64,000 nucleotides of DNA, from NCBI GenBank assembly GCA_037957365.1, contig JARHVA010002683.1, positions 186,001 to 250,000 on the forward strand, read 5' to 3'. Shown piece by piece: positions 10,926-23,090 of the stretch (position 1 is its first letter; each line of letters starts with the position of its first letter). Below the pieces are notes generated by a model. The model was not told the origin of the DNA. It saw nothing but the letters and a program-made list of their open reading frames with translations, and ran no database searches. Source of the stretch: Torreya grandis (Eukaryota > Streptophyta > Pinopsida > Cupressales > Taxaceae). Position numbers and translations under genes: made by a program.

Positions 10926-11910
10926 GACCCTGATTATGGAAAACATGATAAGCTTGGTTGAGGATGATGATAAATTAACATAGAGGGTAATGATGAATTA
11001 GAACAACCTAATAATAGGGTGATGCTCGTCCGAACTAATAAAGGTTATAATTCTTTCATGGTTAATTACTCTGTTTGGGATATAATTGGGAGTGAATCAA
11101 GATGCTAGTGCCAAAGAGATGCCACCATTGTTGAATAAACCTCCTAAAGCTAAGTTTTATAATAGCATGTGATGACTATCTTATGATAGAACATCATAAA
11201 GACTTGGCCAAAATATGCATGAAGACTAACTCTCGTAATCCAATACTCAATAGAAAATAATGCACCAATAATAGAAACCATGATGGTAATGTAAACACAT
11301 GAATATGGACAAATTCAAGTATAAGTGCAGATAAGGAATAAACCAATGAACACACATAAAATGAATCAAGGCAATAGTTTTGAAATCAATCAAACAAATA
11401 AAAAAAGTAGAAACAAACAAATAAACAACACAATAGAAACCCTATGAACATTGCCCTTAGAAAATAGGCGACAACTTAACAAATGAACAAAGTGGGGAAT
11501 AGAAGAAAATGAAGGGGGTGGTCGAGTTATCTCCATATGCACTAGGCAAGTGGATGCTACCTACATATTTTCATGGATGTAATATCCAATAAAAAACTTC
11601 AAGCCAAATGTAGTTCTCCCAGGGAATGGGAAAAATGTGATAATTGAGGAAAAACAAATAGAATGTATGTGATAGAAGAATAGGAATGGTTTTACAAAAA
11701 GACAAGTGCATGAGAGAAAAAGGAAAAAAAAGATGAGAAAACTAAATGGCAAGTAATTTTCTTGTAACTTAGAAAGGGTTCCTAGAATCCTTAAGGTAAA
11801 GAAGTAGTCAATGTTTTTATTCTTTTCTAACAAATTTGAAATGTTTTTAGAATTTTTAGAGTGTCTCAACACAATAAAGAATAATGAGACACTAAATGGC
11901 TTAAGATCAT

Positions 11911-12285
11911 AAAATGGTGAGAGCGTAGCTTAGGTTGCTCACAAAATGGTGAGAGCGTGGCTTAGGTTACTTGTAAAATGATGAGAGTGTGGCTTAGGGT
12001 GCTCACAAAATGGTGAAAGCATGGCTTAGGTTGCTCACAAAATGGTGATAGTATGGATTAGGGTGCTTGATAAAAGGTGAGAGTGTGGCTTAGGGTACTC
12101 ACAAAATGGCCAAAGCATGGGTTAAGTTGCTCACAAAATGGTGAAAGTGTGACTTAGGTTGCTCACAAAATGGTGAGAGTGTGGCTTAGGTTGCTTGAAA
12201 AATAGTAAGAGTGTGGCTTAGATTGATCTTAAAATGGAAAGAACGTGGCTTAGGTTGCTCACAAAATGGTGAGAGAATGCAGAAA
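11911..12285. repeat. 32-bp minisatellite, about 11 units, in the 3' region of B
   Basis: The units begin AAAATGGTGAGAG and end GTGGCTTAGGTTGCTCAC. Starts fall at about 11911, 11943, 11975, 12007 and 12039, and then onward to 12263, a nearly constant 32-base step. The units differ by several substitutions each. Tandem arrays between integrase and the 3' LTR are a known habit of Tat/Ogre elements and have been proposed as seeds of satellite DNA. Confidence 0.93.
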
Positions 12286-12939
12286 AGGGTGATGGAACTA
12301 ACCTTAACAATTATTGAGTGTTGAATACATAGTCCCAAAGTAGGACCTCAAGTCACTGTAGTTCCACCTCAATATTGGAGGATTTCGACTAGTGCAGTAG
12401 TCAATTCAAACAAAATAGGCATAGTTGGTAGAAAGGCATAATATGACATAGGAAATGGTAAGTTTGTATGTCAAGGCTTAACATTTCCCTTAGTTTTCCC
12501 ATAGGTAGTTATAACTAGGACATAATGGCATAGGTCAAAGGTACTAATTTGTCCAAAGGTGGTTATAATTAGAAGCAAGACCGATGGCAAGAAAGAATAA
12601 CAAATGAAGGATGTAACTGTCAAAACTTTTGTCACACTATCCCAAAATATGATCCATGTATGATTTCTTGAAACAACTAATGAAACTGATAAGATACCTT
12701 AATGCTTGAAAATGCAAAATGGATGACAAAAACCAAGGTCAAACGGGCTAGGTTGTAGAACACATGGGGTTGATAGGTTGGAAATGGAAAGTGAAAATTT
12801 TGAAGAGGATAGATAAATATTGTATTTATACATAGAATAATAGTGATAAAAAGGCATAACTGAAATGGTCTTTATAGATAATACACCTTAGCACTCAAGC
12901 ATAGTACCACTTGAGATGAATAATATTCATCAACTCTCA

Positions 12940-14010
12940 AAGTTTCTCTCTATTTGGTGTAGTGAGCCTGTATGATCCTGATCCATAATTTGTAGTGATG
13001 ATGAAAGGCCCTATCCAGTTTGGTTTGAATTTCCCTTTATGCTTCTTCTCAGCCATGGTATTCTTTTGGTTTTCTTTAAGAACAAGATCACCAAGTTTAA
13101 ATGTTCTATAATTGACACACTGATTATAGTGGCCTTTAAGTCAATTCTGATATGCTTGAAGATTATTGAGCATGGTTATGCATTTCTCATCTAGTAGGTC
13201 TAGCTCTTTTAGGTGAGCTACTTGATAATCATGATCATCTAGAATATGCTTGAAAGAGATGAATAGTGAAGGCAATTACACCTCAATGTGAAGGATGGCT
13301 TTAGTACCATAATAAAGTGAGTATGGAGTGGCTCTTGTGAGGGTACGATGATTGGTACAGTAAGGCCAAAATGTAGGGAATATCTGGAGGTGCCAATCAT
13401 GACCAACATCATTAACAATCTTTTTGAGAATACTGATAATGGTTTTGTTGGATGCCTTAGCTTGGCCATTTCCTTGAGGGTAATATGTTGTAGAAATTTT
13501 TTTATGTGATATTATATTTAGTAAATATCTGGTCTACATCCTTGTTTTTAAATTATCTTCCATTATTATATATAATTTTAGAAGGAATATCGTAGTAGTA
13601 GATGAGATGATTGAAGATGAATTTAGAAATTTGCTTTCCAGTCATGTATGTGAGGAGTATAGCTTCAACCCACTTAGTGAAATATTTAGTGGTAGTAAGG
13701 ATATGTTTATGGCTATCAAATGAAGTGGGGTTAATATTCCCAATGAGGTCAAGTCCCCATGTAGAAAATGGTCATGGTGTCAATATTGGTTTTAGAGTTT
13801 TTGCTGGGGCATGAATCATATTAGCATGCTGTTGACATTTATCACACTTATTTACATATGCAATGGCATCCACATCCATTATAGGCCAATAATAACTAAT
13901 ACACAAGATATTTTTGGAGAGGATTGACCTACTAGCATGGGCTCCACATAATCCTTTGTGAACTTGTCTTAATGCTAATGTAGACTTTGCCAAAGTAAAA
14001 TAATGAAACA
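12940..14010 (-). pseudogene. pol: Integrase of element B
   Basis: It reads on the minus strand. The zinc-binding N-terminus is unusually clear at about 14011-13772: HKGLCGAHASRSILSKN, then YYWPIMD, then CDKCQQHAN, which keeps the two His and two Cys. The core follows (about 13770-13430), with the segment GLDLIG holding the first Asp and a later TKWVEAI. It continues through the frame of 13469-13239 (NKTIISILKK-like helix and the PTFWPYCTNHRT region). The C-terminal part near 13080-12980 reads KHKGKFKPNWIGPF, the GPF-type module of gypsy integrases. Several frameshifts and stops are present. Confidence 0.83.
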
Positions 14011-14389
14011 TAGTTCCATCAAAACTATGATGGTAAAGGGTGGATCCAAGTAGAGTATAATGCTGAATGAAGGATTTGGTTTGTTTTTGAGATAATTTAT
14101 GTGGGAGAACTTGGTCATGAAGTTATTTTTAAAGGTTTGATTACCAGATAGAATTAGGACAACAATGTCATAAATCATGGCAATAATTGAAGGTTCATGA
14201 GTTGGTGCTGACAAATTCTTAATGAAGAACTGATACTCTCTAGCTTTATATATTTTTTGAATCAAAGAACCAATAGTAGCCATGGCATCTACAATTTTTT
14301 AGCTAGCCCTAGGTATGTGCTCAAATTAAATGTTAGCAATTTATTGTTTAAGAGTGTCGATCATGACTTTATATGGAACTAGCTTGTCA

Positions 14390-14650
14390 TCTTTGGTCTG
14401 GAAATGATCTATAAGCTAATTGATGATTAACTAAGAATCACCATAAACTTGGAGATGATATATAGTCCAATTCACTACTTGTCAAAGTCCTGTAATAAGT
14501 GCTTCATACTCGGCCATGTTGTTTGTAAAAGGAAATCTAGTTCTGAATGATTTAAGGATTAGATCCCCCTATGATGTAATAAAAAATAGGCCTACCCCAA
14601 ATCCATGTACAATTAATGAACCATCAAAATACAACTTTCATGGCTGCTCC
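14390..14650 (-). pseudogene. Extra (archaeal-type) RNase H of element B
   Basis: On the minus strand the segment reads KLYFDGSLIVHGFGVG, then FTNNMAEYEALITGL, then VYGDS followed by a stop and LIIN. The three expected carboxylates (FDGS, AEYEAL, YGDS) are all visible. It lies between the usual RNase H and integrase, the common Tat order and the opposite of element A. Stops at about three places mark Gln or Trp positions. Confidence 0.82.
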
Positions 14651-14699
14651 TCAAGGGGTGTATAATAATGGTCATGGTGGATTCATTAGTAAATTTAAA

Positions 14700-15205
14700 C
14701 TTGAGTGGTTGTGTGTCCATGAGAGGTGATTCAGTAAGTTGATTTGCAAGAGCTTATCCTTTGATTGATTTTTGATTGACATACTCTATGTCAAACTCAC
14801 TAATAATCATGATCCATTTAGCCATTATACCTTATAAATCTATTTTAGATAGTAGATAATTGAGCAGATCTACTTTTAAAAATGACCATGGTTTTATTAT
14901 TTAACATATAATGGCACAATTTTTGAGCTATGAAAACCATGGCTAGACAAGCTTTTTCAATAGGCACGTAGTTATGTTCATATGATACCAAGGTATGGCC
15001 TAAGTATTATACAACATGTTGAGCCAAGAGTGCCCACAAGGCATGATCAGTAGTGGATAGGTATAACAAGAATGGCTTTCCTGACATAGGTGGTAATAAA
15101 ACAGGCAGATTAACAAGATAGTCCTTGAGTTGTTAAAAATTTGTTTAGTAGTGATCATCCCAGTGAAATGCAACTCCTTTCTTCAAAATATGTGTAAATG
15201 GATGG
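14700..15205 (-). pseudogene. pol: RNase H (gypsy-type) of element B
   Basis: On the minus strand, after RT, I can follow HWDDHY, then PPMSGKPFLLYLSTTDHALW, then YLGHTLVSYEHNYVPIEK, then CLAMVFIAQKLCHYM. These are the ordered blocks of the RNase H and connection domain seen in gypsy elements. The frame is disturbed by stops where Gln or Lys is expected. Confidence 0.78.
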
Positions 15206-15255
15206 AACTTATCTACTAACTGAGAGATGAAATGTCAGATTAACTAGATCTTACC

Positions 15256-16050
15256 CTACAAACTATGGAGTTGCTTTGAATTGGTTGGTGGTGGCATCTT
15301 TGTTATAGCATGGACTTTAGCCAAATAAACTTCAATACCTCTATGAGATATAATGAATCCAAGTAATTTGCCTAAAGTTACACGAAACACACATTTATTT
15401 GGATTAAATCTAGCTTTATACTCTTGCAGTCTTTTAAATATCTTATGCAACACTACTAGGTCAGACCTAGTTTTGGATTTTCTCAATATGTCATCAACAT
15501 AGTCTTCAACAATATCATGTATCATATCATGGAATATGATAGTCATGGCCCTTTGATATGTGGCTTCAACATTCTTAATGCTAAATGACATTACCTAATA
15601 ACAAAATGCTCTCCATGGAGTGGTGAATGTTGTTTTATGTTGATCTTCTAGGGTAATTATGATCTGATTGTATCCTGAGAAGCCATCCATGAGTGAAAAC
15701 ATTTCATAACCTATCATGGAGTCGATGATCATGTTAATATTAGGTAATGGAAAATAATATTTAGGACAAGCTTTGTTGATGTCTCAAAAATTAGTACAAA
15801 TTCTAATCCCTTCAGGCCTTTTGCTAATAGGTACTACATTAGAGATCCATTATGAGTAGTCAATAAATCAGATACGTCATACTTCTAAGAGTTTTTCCAA
15901 CTCTTTCTTTATCAATACAGCAATGTGAGGATGCATCTTACATAACTTTTGTTTTACTAGTTTGGCATCAATATTAACCTCAAGGTGGTACAGAACCAAG
16001 GTGGGATCTAGACATGGCATTTTAGAATAGGCCCATGCAAAGATATCTAA
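15256..16050 (-). pseudogene. pol: Reverse transcriptase of element B
   Basis: The 3' half is open at 15591-15256: FSIKNVEATYQRAMTIIF, then HDIVEDYVDDILRKSKTR with the catalytic YVDD at 15501-15490, then FNPNKCVF and GFIISHRGIEV, the end of the RT palm and thumb. Upstream on the same strand (16050-15600) come the template-grip blocks with motif A around MFSLMDGFSGYNQI and then HKTTFTTPWRAF. The 5' half contains stops. YVDD is intact, unlike in element C. Confidence 0.88.
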
Positions 16051-16299
16051 AAATTAACTTAACAAAGCTATAAAGATGTCACATTCTTCCTTAGTGAGGG
16101 GTGTGCCTAAATTTATCCATTTTAGGTCTGATGGAGTCTTGATGTTTACCTCTATTGTATCTTCAACTAGAAGGGTCAAACCATCTTCTAGGATAGTAGG
16201 CAATGACTTGAACTATTAAACTATGTCAGGACCCTTTGTTAGGACTTGCTCTTCAACTTCTCCTAGGCATGATGAATCTGAGTCCCCTAATGGGAGATT

Positions 16300-17444
16300 T
16301 GACCATGTGATAAAAATAGTTATAAATTCTTGAAGAATTTGATCAAATATTTATTGTCACTCAAAGCTGAACTTGGATTCGTAGGCAAGTTCATCATTAG
16401 TTGTCTCTTGGTCTAAATTTGAAGAAGAATGAACACCCTCATCTAATAGCCCCTGAAACAGGTTTTTGCCAATAGAATAGCCTTTATCTTTACTTTTTCC
16501 CTAGACAAAAAGTGCCTCAAAGAAGTTTTCACTTTGGGACCTCAATATTTTATTTATTTATTTTTGGCTAAGGGTGCTCACTCGCTCTCCAAAATAGGTT
16601 GTAGGATCCAATGTAATTGAGAATCATGATTTTTGATCCCCCAATGGAATGTTGTCTCCAAGGCCTAAGAAATCATAGAATGCCTCATCATTCTATAACC
16701 CATCAATCGATAGACTGGATTCTTGTTGGTCACAATATATCAGTTGGGGATAATATAATGGAAATGGGTTGTGATGAATGACTGGGGAAAGGGTACAAAT
16801 AACATTATTATTAAACAATTTGGTTTCAACTAGGTCATCAAAGGTTAGGCTATTATCAAACTCTGTTTTACTATTGGCATCATCATCACTAGTCATTGGT
16901 GATGGAGTTTGAGTAAGATATGTGGGGTCACCCTTAGGCATTTTAAATCCAAGTCCATAAGGTCTTTTATACTTGGTCATGGAAATTGGCTCAATGGTTC
17001 CTTGTTGATTTGGTCTGAGGCCTCTTCTTTCATATTTGTGATTCTCCATGTTCTTATTAGGAATAGGATACTTTACACTTTGATAACAATTAGTTGGTTA
17101 TCATTGTATAACAATGATTTCTCTCCTTTAAGAGGGTCAGGTTCTAGGCTAGATTTTGGTACAAATGTGACAGGTCATGTATCTTTACTCTTTTGTTTCC
17201 AATGCCTATGTTGGGTGAATTTAGGTCACCCAAAGGTTTTTAGATTCTAAGGAAGATTGATAATATGAAATGTATCATGGGTCACATACTCTCCCAATCC
17301 ATTATCTAAAATAGTGAAATGATTAGAATCTTCAGGATGTGGCATGTGGGAAAGGGAATCTAAGGTATTAGGATCTATGCAATTAGCTGGTAAAGGATCA
17401 ATAACTATAGCCTTTCCTTTATCTTGATTAGAACTTGGATTCAT
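16300..17444 (-). pseudogene. Protease-RT spacer of element B
   Basis: Two open stretches on the minus strand, 17444-17247 (65 codons) and 17049-16693 (118 codons), lie between protease and RT. The second begins MENHKYERRGLRPNQQG and contains KRPYGLGFKMP, then an acidic run (SDDDANSKTEFDNSLTFDDL). No catalytic motif is visible. They are best read as the polyprotein spacer that Tat elements carry here. I do not recognise a separate function. Confidence 0.55.
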
Positions 17445-17559
17445 GTCATACTAATAATTATAGCTTTGAAATTTGGTCTCAAGATGTTTGTAGTGTTCAA
17501 ATGGGTGTAAACCTCTTGGAATATTCACTTCCATCCTTGAGTGGGAAAACTTGATACAT

Positions 17560-17870
17560 TGGTACATCATTGATGAGACTTCATGAATCTCATGTAACCT
17601 AGCCTACCTAAAAGCATATTGTATGATAACTCAAGATCAATAACATGGTAAAATATATCATGGGTCAAAGGCCCAATGATAACTAGCAAACTAATGGTGT
17701 CTTGTGACTCTCTTTCCTAATTATCATAAGCTTTGATAGTTTTTTTTTTGGCTAGAGATCTGTCATTATGTACCCAAGAATCTTGATGAGCTTGAGAGAC
17801 ACTATGTTAAGGTTAGATCCACTGTCTACAAGGACATGTTTCATTTTATTCCATATTATATAAACTTCTA
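17560..17870 (-). pseudogene. Protease domain of element B
   Basis: On the minus strand the active site reads HVLVDSGSNLNIVSLKLI near 17845-17780, with the D-S-G triplet intact. Downstream are GPLTHDIFYHVIDLELSY and then LLGRLGYMRFMKS, the usual C-terminal hydrophobic blocks of gypsy proteases. This domain is in better condition than the proteases of A and C, although stops occur before and after it. Confidence 0.8.
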
Positions 17871-18799
17871 TGTATAATGGATTATTATGGAGCGGGCCAA
17901 GGGAAGACATATCACTTTGGTTGAATGTGACTTGTTGGCTAGAGCTAGGTTTCCAACCAAAGCTTGAAATTTATCATGGGATATGTCACTATCAATAGTG
18001 GATTAGGTCAAAAACTCATTCAATATGTTCTCATGGATTATTGATGTTCATAGGAAATCTAAAATAGAAATTTGTGTTGTTATCTTTTGTAATTGTTCCA
18101 TAATATCAAACTTCTTATCTTGGTTAGTAGTTAATGGCTTATTCGAAGGCTAAATGGTTGGTTAGATGACAGGAAAAGTGGTGGATGGTTGTGGGCTAAG
18201 GATAGTAATATTCAACCTCTAATTTGTGATTGTACAATCAAGATTAAATATTGGACCATTATTGCTAACTACTATTGGAAATGATGTAGGACCAGATAGG
18301 ACAAGTCTTAGTTGCCAATACACTTACATGTGGTCATGTGGTAAGAATGAGTTGTTGCTATAAGATCCAAAAGTAGAAGTCCTAATTTACTAGTTTTCAT
18401 GTATGCACTCTCAGGTCAAATAAGGATTATCCATGTAATTTGGCTAGATAGAATTGTTTAGCAATGGTCTAGGATAATTAGTGTTTGGTCTATGATTAAT
18501 GGAGATGGTATTAATGCTAGATATTGCAATATGACCTACAACCCTATTATAGTCATGTGCCACTACATGGTAGGTTTGTTGGTTGTTACCATTCTAACCT
18601 TGTTTTTGTCCATTATTTTGCCATTGTGGATTTTACTACTAATTTTGTTGATTTTACTGGTTCAGTCTTTGACTTTGATACTATTGATTTTATTGTTAAA
18701 TTGGCCATTATTGTTGTTGTTGATTATTTTGATGTTACTGATTGTTATGTCAAGGAAAGGGGTTTTGATAAATCCCTAGAGTTTAATTGGAAGTGGAAG

Positions 18800-19960
18800 C
18801 CCTATTTTCCAATGTTATCTCCCCATTCTCCAAATATTTTCAATTAAATGCTTGATTTGGACACATCTTCGTAAATTATGCCCATTGATCCAATGATAGT
18901 CACAAAATTTATTTTCATGGTACCAATCAAGGTAAGCAATGCCTTGCAGATAATGGTTTGGTATATGCCAACTAATCAGATTAGATGCAACAAGCTTGTG
19001 AAATATAGATTCAATAAGCTCTCTTAGGTCACTAAAGACATGATGTGTAGGCACAATTCTTTTAAGAGGATGGGTTTGCAATGGTAAAGGTTGTTGTACA
19101 AGTTTTGGTGGTTGTGCTTGTGATATTGGTTGGAGAGGTTGTTGGGTAGGAGTAAGCTAAAAATGTGGTGTAGGTGATGCTTTCATAGTTTGTACATGAT
19201 AATATTTGGTTACTCCATTTCCCACAACATTCCTATTATAGTTGAATTGCTTCAATCTTTCTTGGTTATTAGCCTGTGCCAGTTGTGATGCTTTCACTTG
19301 ATTAAGATGTTACTATTGGCTATTTCCTTGATTAATGGAATTAAGATTGATGACTTTTTTATTGATGAGCACCCACTTGATCAACAAAACTTTATCAATG
19401 ATCTCTTTGAATGTATGTGCACATTTCAGTTCTAGATGATAGGCTATCTCACTATGAAAATTTTTAGTAAAACACAATAGCTAATTATTTATCTAGTAAA
19501 TTATGGGTGAAATGGCTTACAAGGTCTCTCCATCATTGTAAATAACTTGCAAAACTCTCCCCATCTTTTTGCTTTGCTTGTGTCAGGTCCACTAATGAAA
19601 TCTCATGCTCGAGATTATAGGAAAAGTGTTGCACAAATTTATCAGAAAGATCAAAGTCCATTACTTAATTCTTAGGCAAATTTAAAAACCACTCCAAGGC
19701 TTGTCCAGCCAAGCTCCTTGGAAACAATGGCAAAAGGTATATGTCGTTATATGCCACTGGTTGTCATGTGATAAATAATTAAATAAAATGAGCCTTAGGA
19801 TCACCTTTCCCTTTGTACTTGTCAAATTAGGGTGGTTTGTATCCTAGAGGAAAAAGTATCTGCAAACACTCCATGTTGAATGGATATGAAAACACATCAT
19901 CTAATTTGAACTTTTTAGTCAGCTTCCCCACCTGAATGGAAGCAATCACATACTTCATCT
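18800..19960 (-). pseudogene. gag: gag core and zinc motif of element B
   Basis: The retrotransposon gag domain is clear on the minus strand at about 19930-19440: KYKGKGDPKAHF, then LLPLFPRSLAGQALEWFLNL, then LSDKFVQHFSYN, then GESFASYLQ. The nucleocapsid-like end is in the open stretch 19081-18815, where FCDYHWINGHNLRRC gives a Cys-x2-His-x4-His-x4-Cys arrangement (first Cys codon at about 18904). Element C has the same type of motif. Several stops replace Gln. Confidence 0.85.
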
Positions 19961-21236
19961 ATTGCAATTCTTGGGATAGAAAATTGGAAGGGATATTAGT
20001 TTGAGGGAGAATGTTGGTTTGGTTAAATGGTTTAGAGGTCACAAGTGGGACACTTTGACCAGGGTATGATGGAGACACTTATTGATGTATATTGGCTTGG
20101 TTGGGGAATGGACCAAGAATACACATATGTGGATTAGGATGTACATGAAATTACACATTTGGCTACGTAATATTTTGGTTTGGGTTGGTGATAAAGGTTT
20201 ATTTGGAGGATTTTTTGGTTGGGATGAATGGATATAACTATAATGTGCCTGTTGTGGTTGAAAAGGGACATGTTGTCGACTAATCAAACCTTGTTGTTGA
20301 GTGGGAACTTGTAGACCAAGACCATGTCTCTAAATTTGTGGCACATTTTAAACCAATGATTGTCTAGTAGGTACTTGAGAAATATGGGGACCTCTTTATT
20401 GCACAAATACCTATGAGAAAGTGAAAGTAGGTTGTATATTCATCATCTATCACTGACCAATATTTGCACATTGTTGACTAGTCATTACTTAGTTTTGAAT
20501 TGGCATTTTAGTTTTCAACTGAAGAGGTATGTTTGTCATTACCTGGTGAGGTGGTACATTAGTTTCCCTTGATTGAGGTGGCAATGTATTTATCCTTTAT
20601 TGTGTTGATACACTAGATTGTGTCTATTGTTGTGGAATACCACTCACTACTTATTGAGGGGGAGTAGGATTCATCACATTATGTCATTGAGGCATAAAAT
20701 TCGTCATTGTTTGATTATCTAATCCTATAGGTTATACACTTGAGGAAGCGGCTGGTTGAGGCTAGGGTGCAGAAACTCCTATTCCTTGGTATGATGATCT
20801 ACTCATGGGATTAACTATAGGCACATGTTATTGGCTATTTGTTTGTGCATTAATACCACTTTGATCAAGATTGGACATTTTTTTAACATTGTCTACTATG
20901 TTTTGCTTGGTATTTAGTGTAGAGGCTGAAGACACTTCTTTAATAACTAGTGTATGCATCAAGTTATCTACTAGAGCAGTTTGTACAAATGGGTTAGAAC
21001 TCAAATTTTCTTGTCCAGTGAATTATATCAACACTCCTATTGAAGGTACTAGGTTAATGAGAGGCTTAGTTACCATGTTTATTTGATTAAAATCACATGC
21101 TAAATTTAGGTAAGCTTGGTATGCTATTTATATATGGTTAAAGTGATCTTCCATGATGTTTTTGCCTCGATTGGATATATTAGGATCTTGATATGTTTTT
21201 TGGACTAGAGGCATAGGATTACTAAAAGAAGCTTGT

Positions 21237-22597
21237 TGTAGACACCAATATTGTGTCAACCCCCCTTGGTCCCCTTCTAAACACTTACATACCTTATTAA
21301 TTTAAAATAAACTAATTATTTTAAATTAATGACCTCACCTAGACACCTCACCTTGGACACCTCACCACTAAGACCTTTTCTTACCCTATGAGTCACCTTG
21401 AGACTAGGTCATCTAAATCCTAACTACCCATGACCTATTCTCACTCCATACTAACCTCCTAACTAACTCGCATGCCTAATAAACCCATATTTTGACCATT
21501 CTCCAATGGAAAATGCACTTGGCAGATGGAGAAATGGGCAAAGAGCTAAAAATAGCCATTTCACCCATTCTCTAGCCATTGACGTCGGTCAACTATCAAC
21601 CGACACCAACAAGATCACTGATGTCAGTTACATAAGCCAGGTTCTAACCTTGAGATTTCCCCTACCTCTTTGTATATCGACATGCACACTCTAAGACCAA
21701 GCATCAAAATTCAACTATCACTCTCCTAGCTATAGAAACTCTACACAAGTCACTCTAGATTGGATTAGAACATTGCACGAGGACCTTGACATCAGCCACA
21801 ATAGGAATAAAGCACTCGACACCCTTGGGTCTTCACCATAAAGCCAAGTACTCTGGTCTCCACTTCAAAGTTTAAAAATACATTGGTAATTAGTTTCCAT
21901 TTACTATGTATAAATACTGTCAAAGAGACCCGACTTCTTCCGTGGAAGGGCTAAAAAGCCTTCCCCTTGTCCTTGCCCTCTTTTCACACCTACCCTCTAC
22001 CTTTTACCCTTCCTCAGGCCTTATTCACCTTCCCACAACCTTGCACAAACCTTTAAACTCCCAGACTCCTTTGTCCACCATGGAAATACCTTGAAACCCG
22101 TCCAAAGGCCCACTGCCCCTACTGACATCGATAGCATAACTGATGTCGGCACCATTTACCTACCGACATTGGCAGCCTAATCGACGTCGATGACTGTGCA
22201 AACCAGAAAACCAATCCTTTGACTAGCCTTCTGTAACATTTTGAAACACATAGACTACAGGGAAAAAGTACACAATATTCTACCTTTCCATTTATTTAAG
22301 TCTTTTATCATTCCTTTTTATACAAATCTCTTTTCTTTAAATAGTGGACTGTCATCCCTTACGGAGCTTTACGCTTCTAAGACTGAGCACGTAGCTTAGC
22401 AGTCCACCATATCCTATTTTAACATTTTATTTGTTCAAGTTTATTTCTTCCTATAGGTGTTTCCTCCATAGCCAAAGATGATCTCTCATAATGCTTGGAT
22501 ACAGTGCACAACTTAATTCGGGTAACATCAAACCCCAAACCTTTAACCTTAGTTTCTTATTTCTTCTGAAAATAATTAGCAAAAACTTAGAGAAACA
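21237..22597 (+). mobile_element. Solo LTR, 1361 bp, with perfect target duplication
   Basis: It starts TGTAGACACC and ends AGAGAAACA, with CTTGT immediately before (21232-21236) and after (22598-22602). A 5-bp duplication plus TG...CA ends and no internal region is the signature of a solo LTR, left by recombination between the two LTRs of one element. The orientation is plus. The 3' part (22320-22560) has the same layout as the LTR end of element C (GGTGTTTCCTCCATAGCCAA here, GGTCATTCCTCCCAGGCCAA in C). It is thus a relative of the C family, inserted into gag of B. Confidence 0.93.
21580..22200. promoter_or_regulatory. Cluster of GACGTC-type palindromes in the solo LTR
   Basis: GACGTCGGT is intact near 21583, ACTGATGTCAGTTA lies near 21618, and ACATCGAT, AACTGATGTCGG, ACCGACATTGG and ATCGACGTCGAT lie between 22124 and 22190. 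The common core is the palindrome GACGTC with flanking CG. Plant bZIP factors are known to bind ACGT cores, but binding here is inference. Confidence 0.6.
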
Positions 22598-23090
22598 CTT
22601 GTTGATCATAAATGATATTATGGGGCACTCTTACTAGACTTGGTAAATTTTCATGGGGGAAGTTTACCAAAAACTTTACTCCTACCTCTATGGTTCTAAC
22701 CAAAATCTCATCTTTATTCTCTAACAAATGTCACTCAAATAAAAACTGATCATACATGGAAGCTTTATTAGTATAATATGATTGTTGAAGAACTAACTCA
22801 TCCACTATGGATATTATAGCTAGGTATTGCATGGTTTGTTCATGGTCCTACTCTGAATAAGGTGGTGTGTTAACCAGATAATTAGCCAATGGATCTTGGC
22901 TTTGTGCCCCTGATTGAGTATTATAAGAGGGATAAGAATCCATCTCATAATAAATATTATCTATGTAGTCATCTTGTACCATTTCTTCCTGTGCAACTAC
23001 ATGAATAATCCCTAGATTGTACATGACTCCACTATGAGTGTAGGAATGCATGTTGGGATCTATAGTCAATGCTTTGCGATAAAAGGTCAA

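Larger units (their letters stand above)
10395..12940 (-). other. Non-coding 3' region of element B
   Basis: This lies between the integrase end and the polypurine tract. Apart from the hairpin repeats and the minisatellite listed separately, I see no convincing protein on either strand. Minus-strand frames of 77 codons (10674-10907) and 103 codons (11561-11872) resemble nothing I know and are of low complexity. Confidence 0.6.
20039..23090 (-). pseudogene. gag: N-terminal gag of element B, split by a solo LTR
   Basis: On the minus strand a frame starts at 23090 (MTFYRKALTIDPNMHSYTHS) and can be followed through FLVNFPHENLPSLVRVPHN to 22598. There a solo LTR of another family interrupts it. 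It resumes after 21236 with SNPMPLVQKTYQDPN and then becomes very rich in Gln, Pro and Ser, down to the open stretch 20287-20039 (SRQHVPFQPQQAHYSYIHS). Nearly all stops in the Gln-rich part are TAG or TAA at Gln positions. I know no function for the N-terminal section. The start at 23090 is the first Met of the readable frame and is not certain. Confidence 0.65.

Noticed and set aside
11911..12285. CRISPR-like array
   Set aside because: The units are contiguous with no unique spacers, diverged from each other, and lie inside a plant retrotransposon. It is a minisatellite.
18492..18847. Overlapping plus-strand frames, one very rich in Leu and Ile, like a membrane protein
   Set aside because: They are antisense to the gag of element B, over a stretch of TTG/TTA-rich reverse Gln/Asn codons. 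The composition is an artefact of the real gene on the other strand.
2490..23090. Possible alternative genetic code with TAA/TAG read as Gln
   Set aside because: Stops do sit at Gln positions, but TGA also appears at Arg and Trp positions, frameshifts are common, and all genes are plant-type retroelements. Cytosine deamination explains everything more simply.
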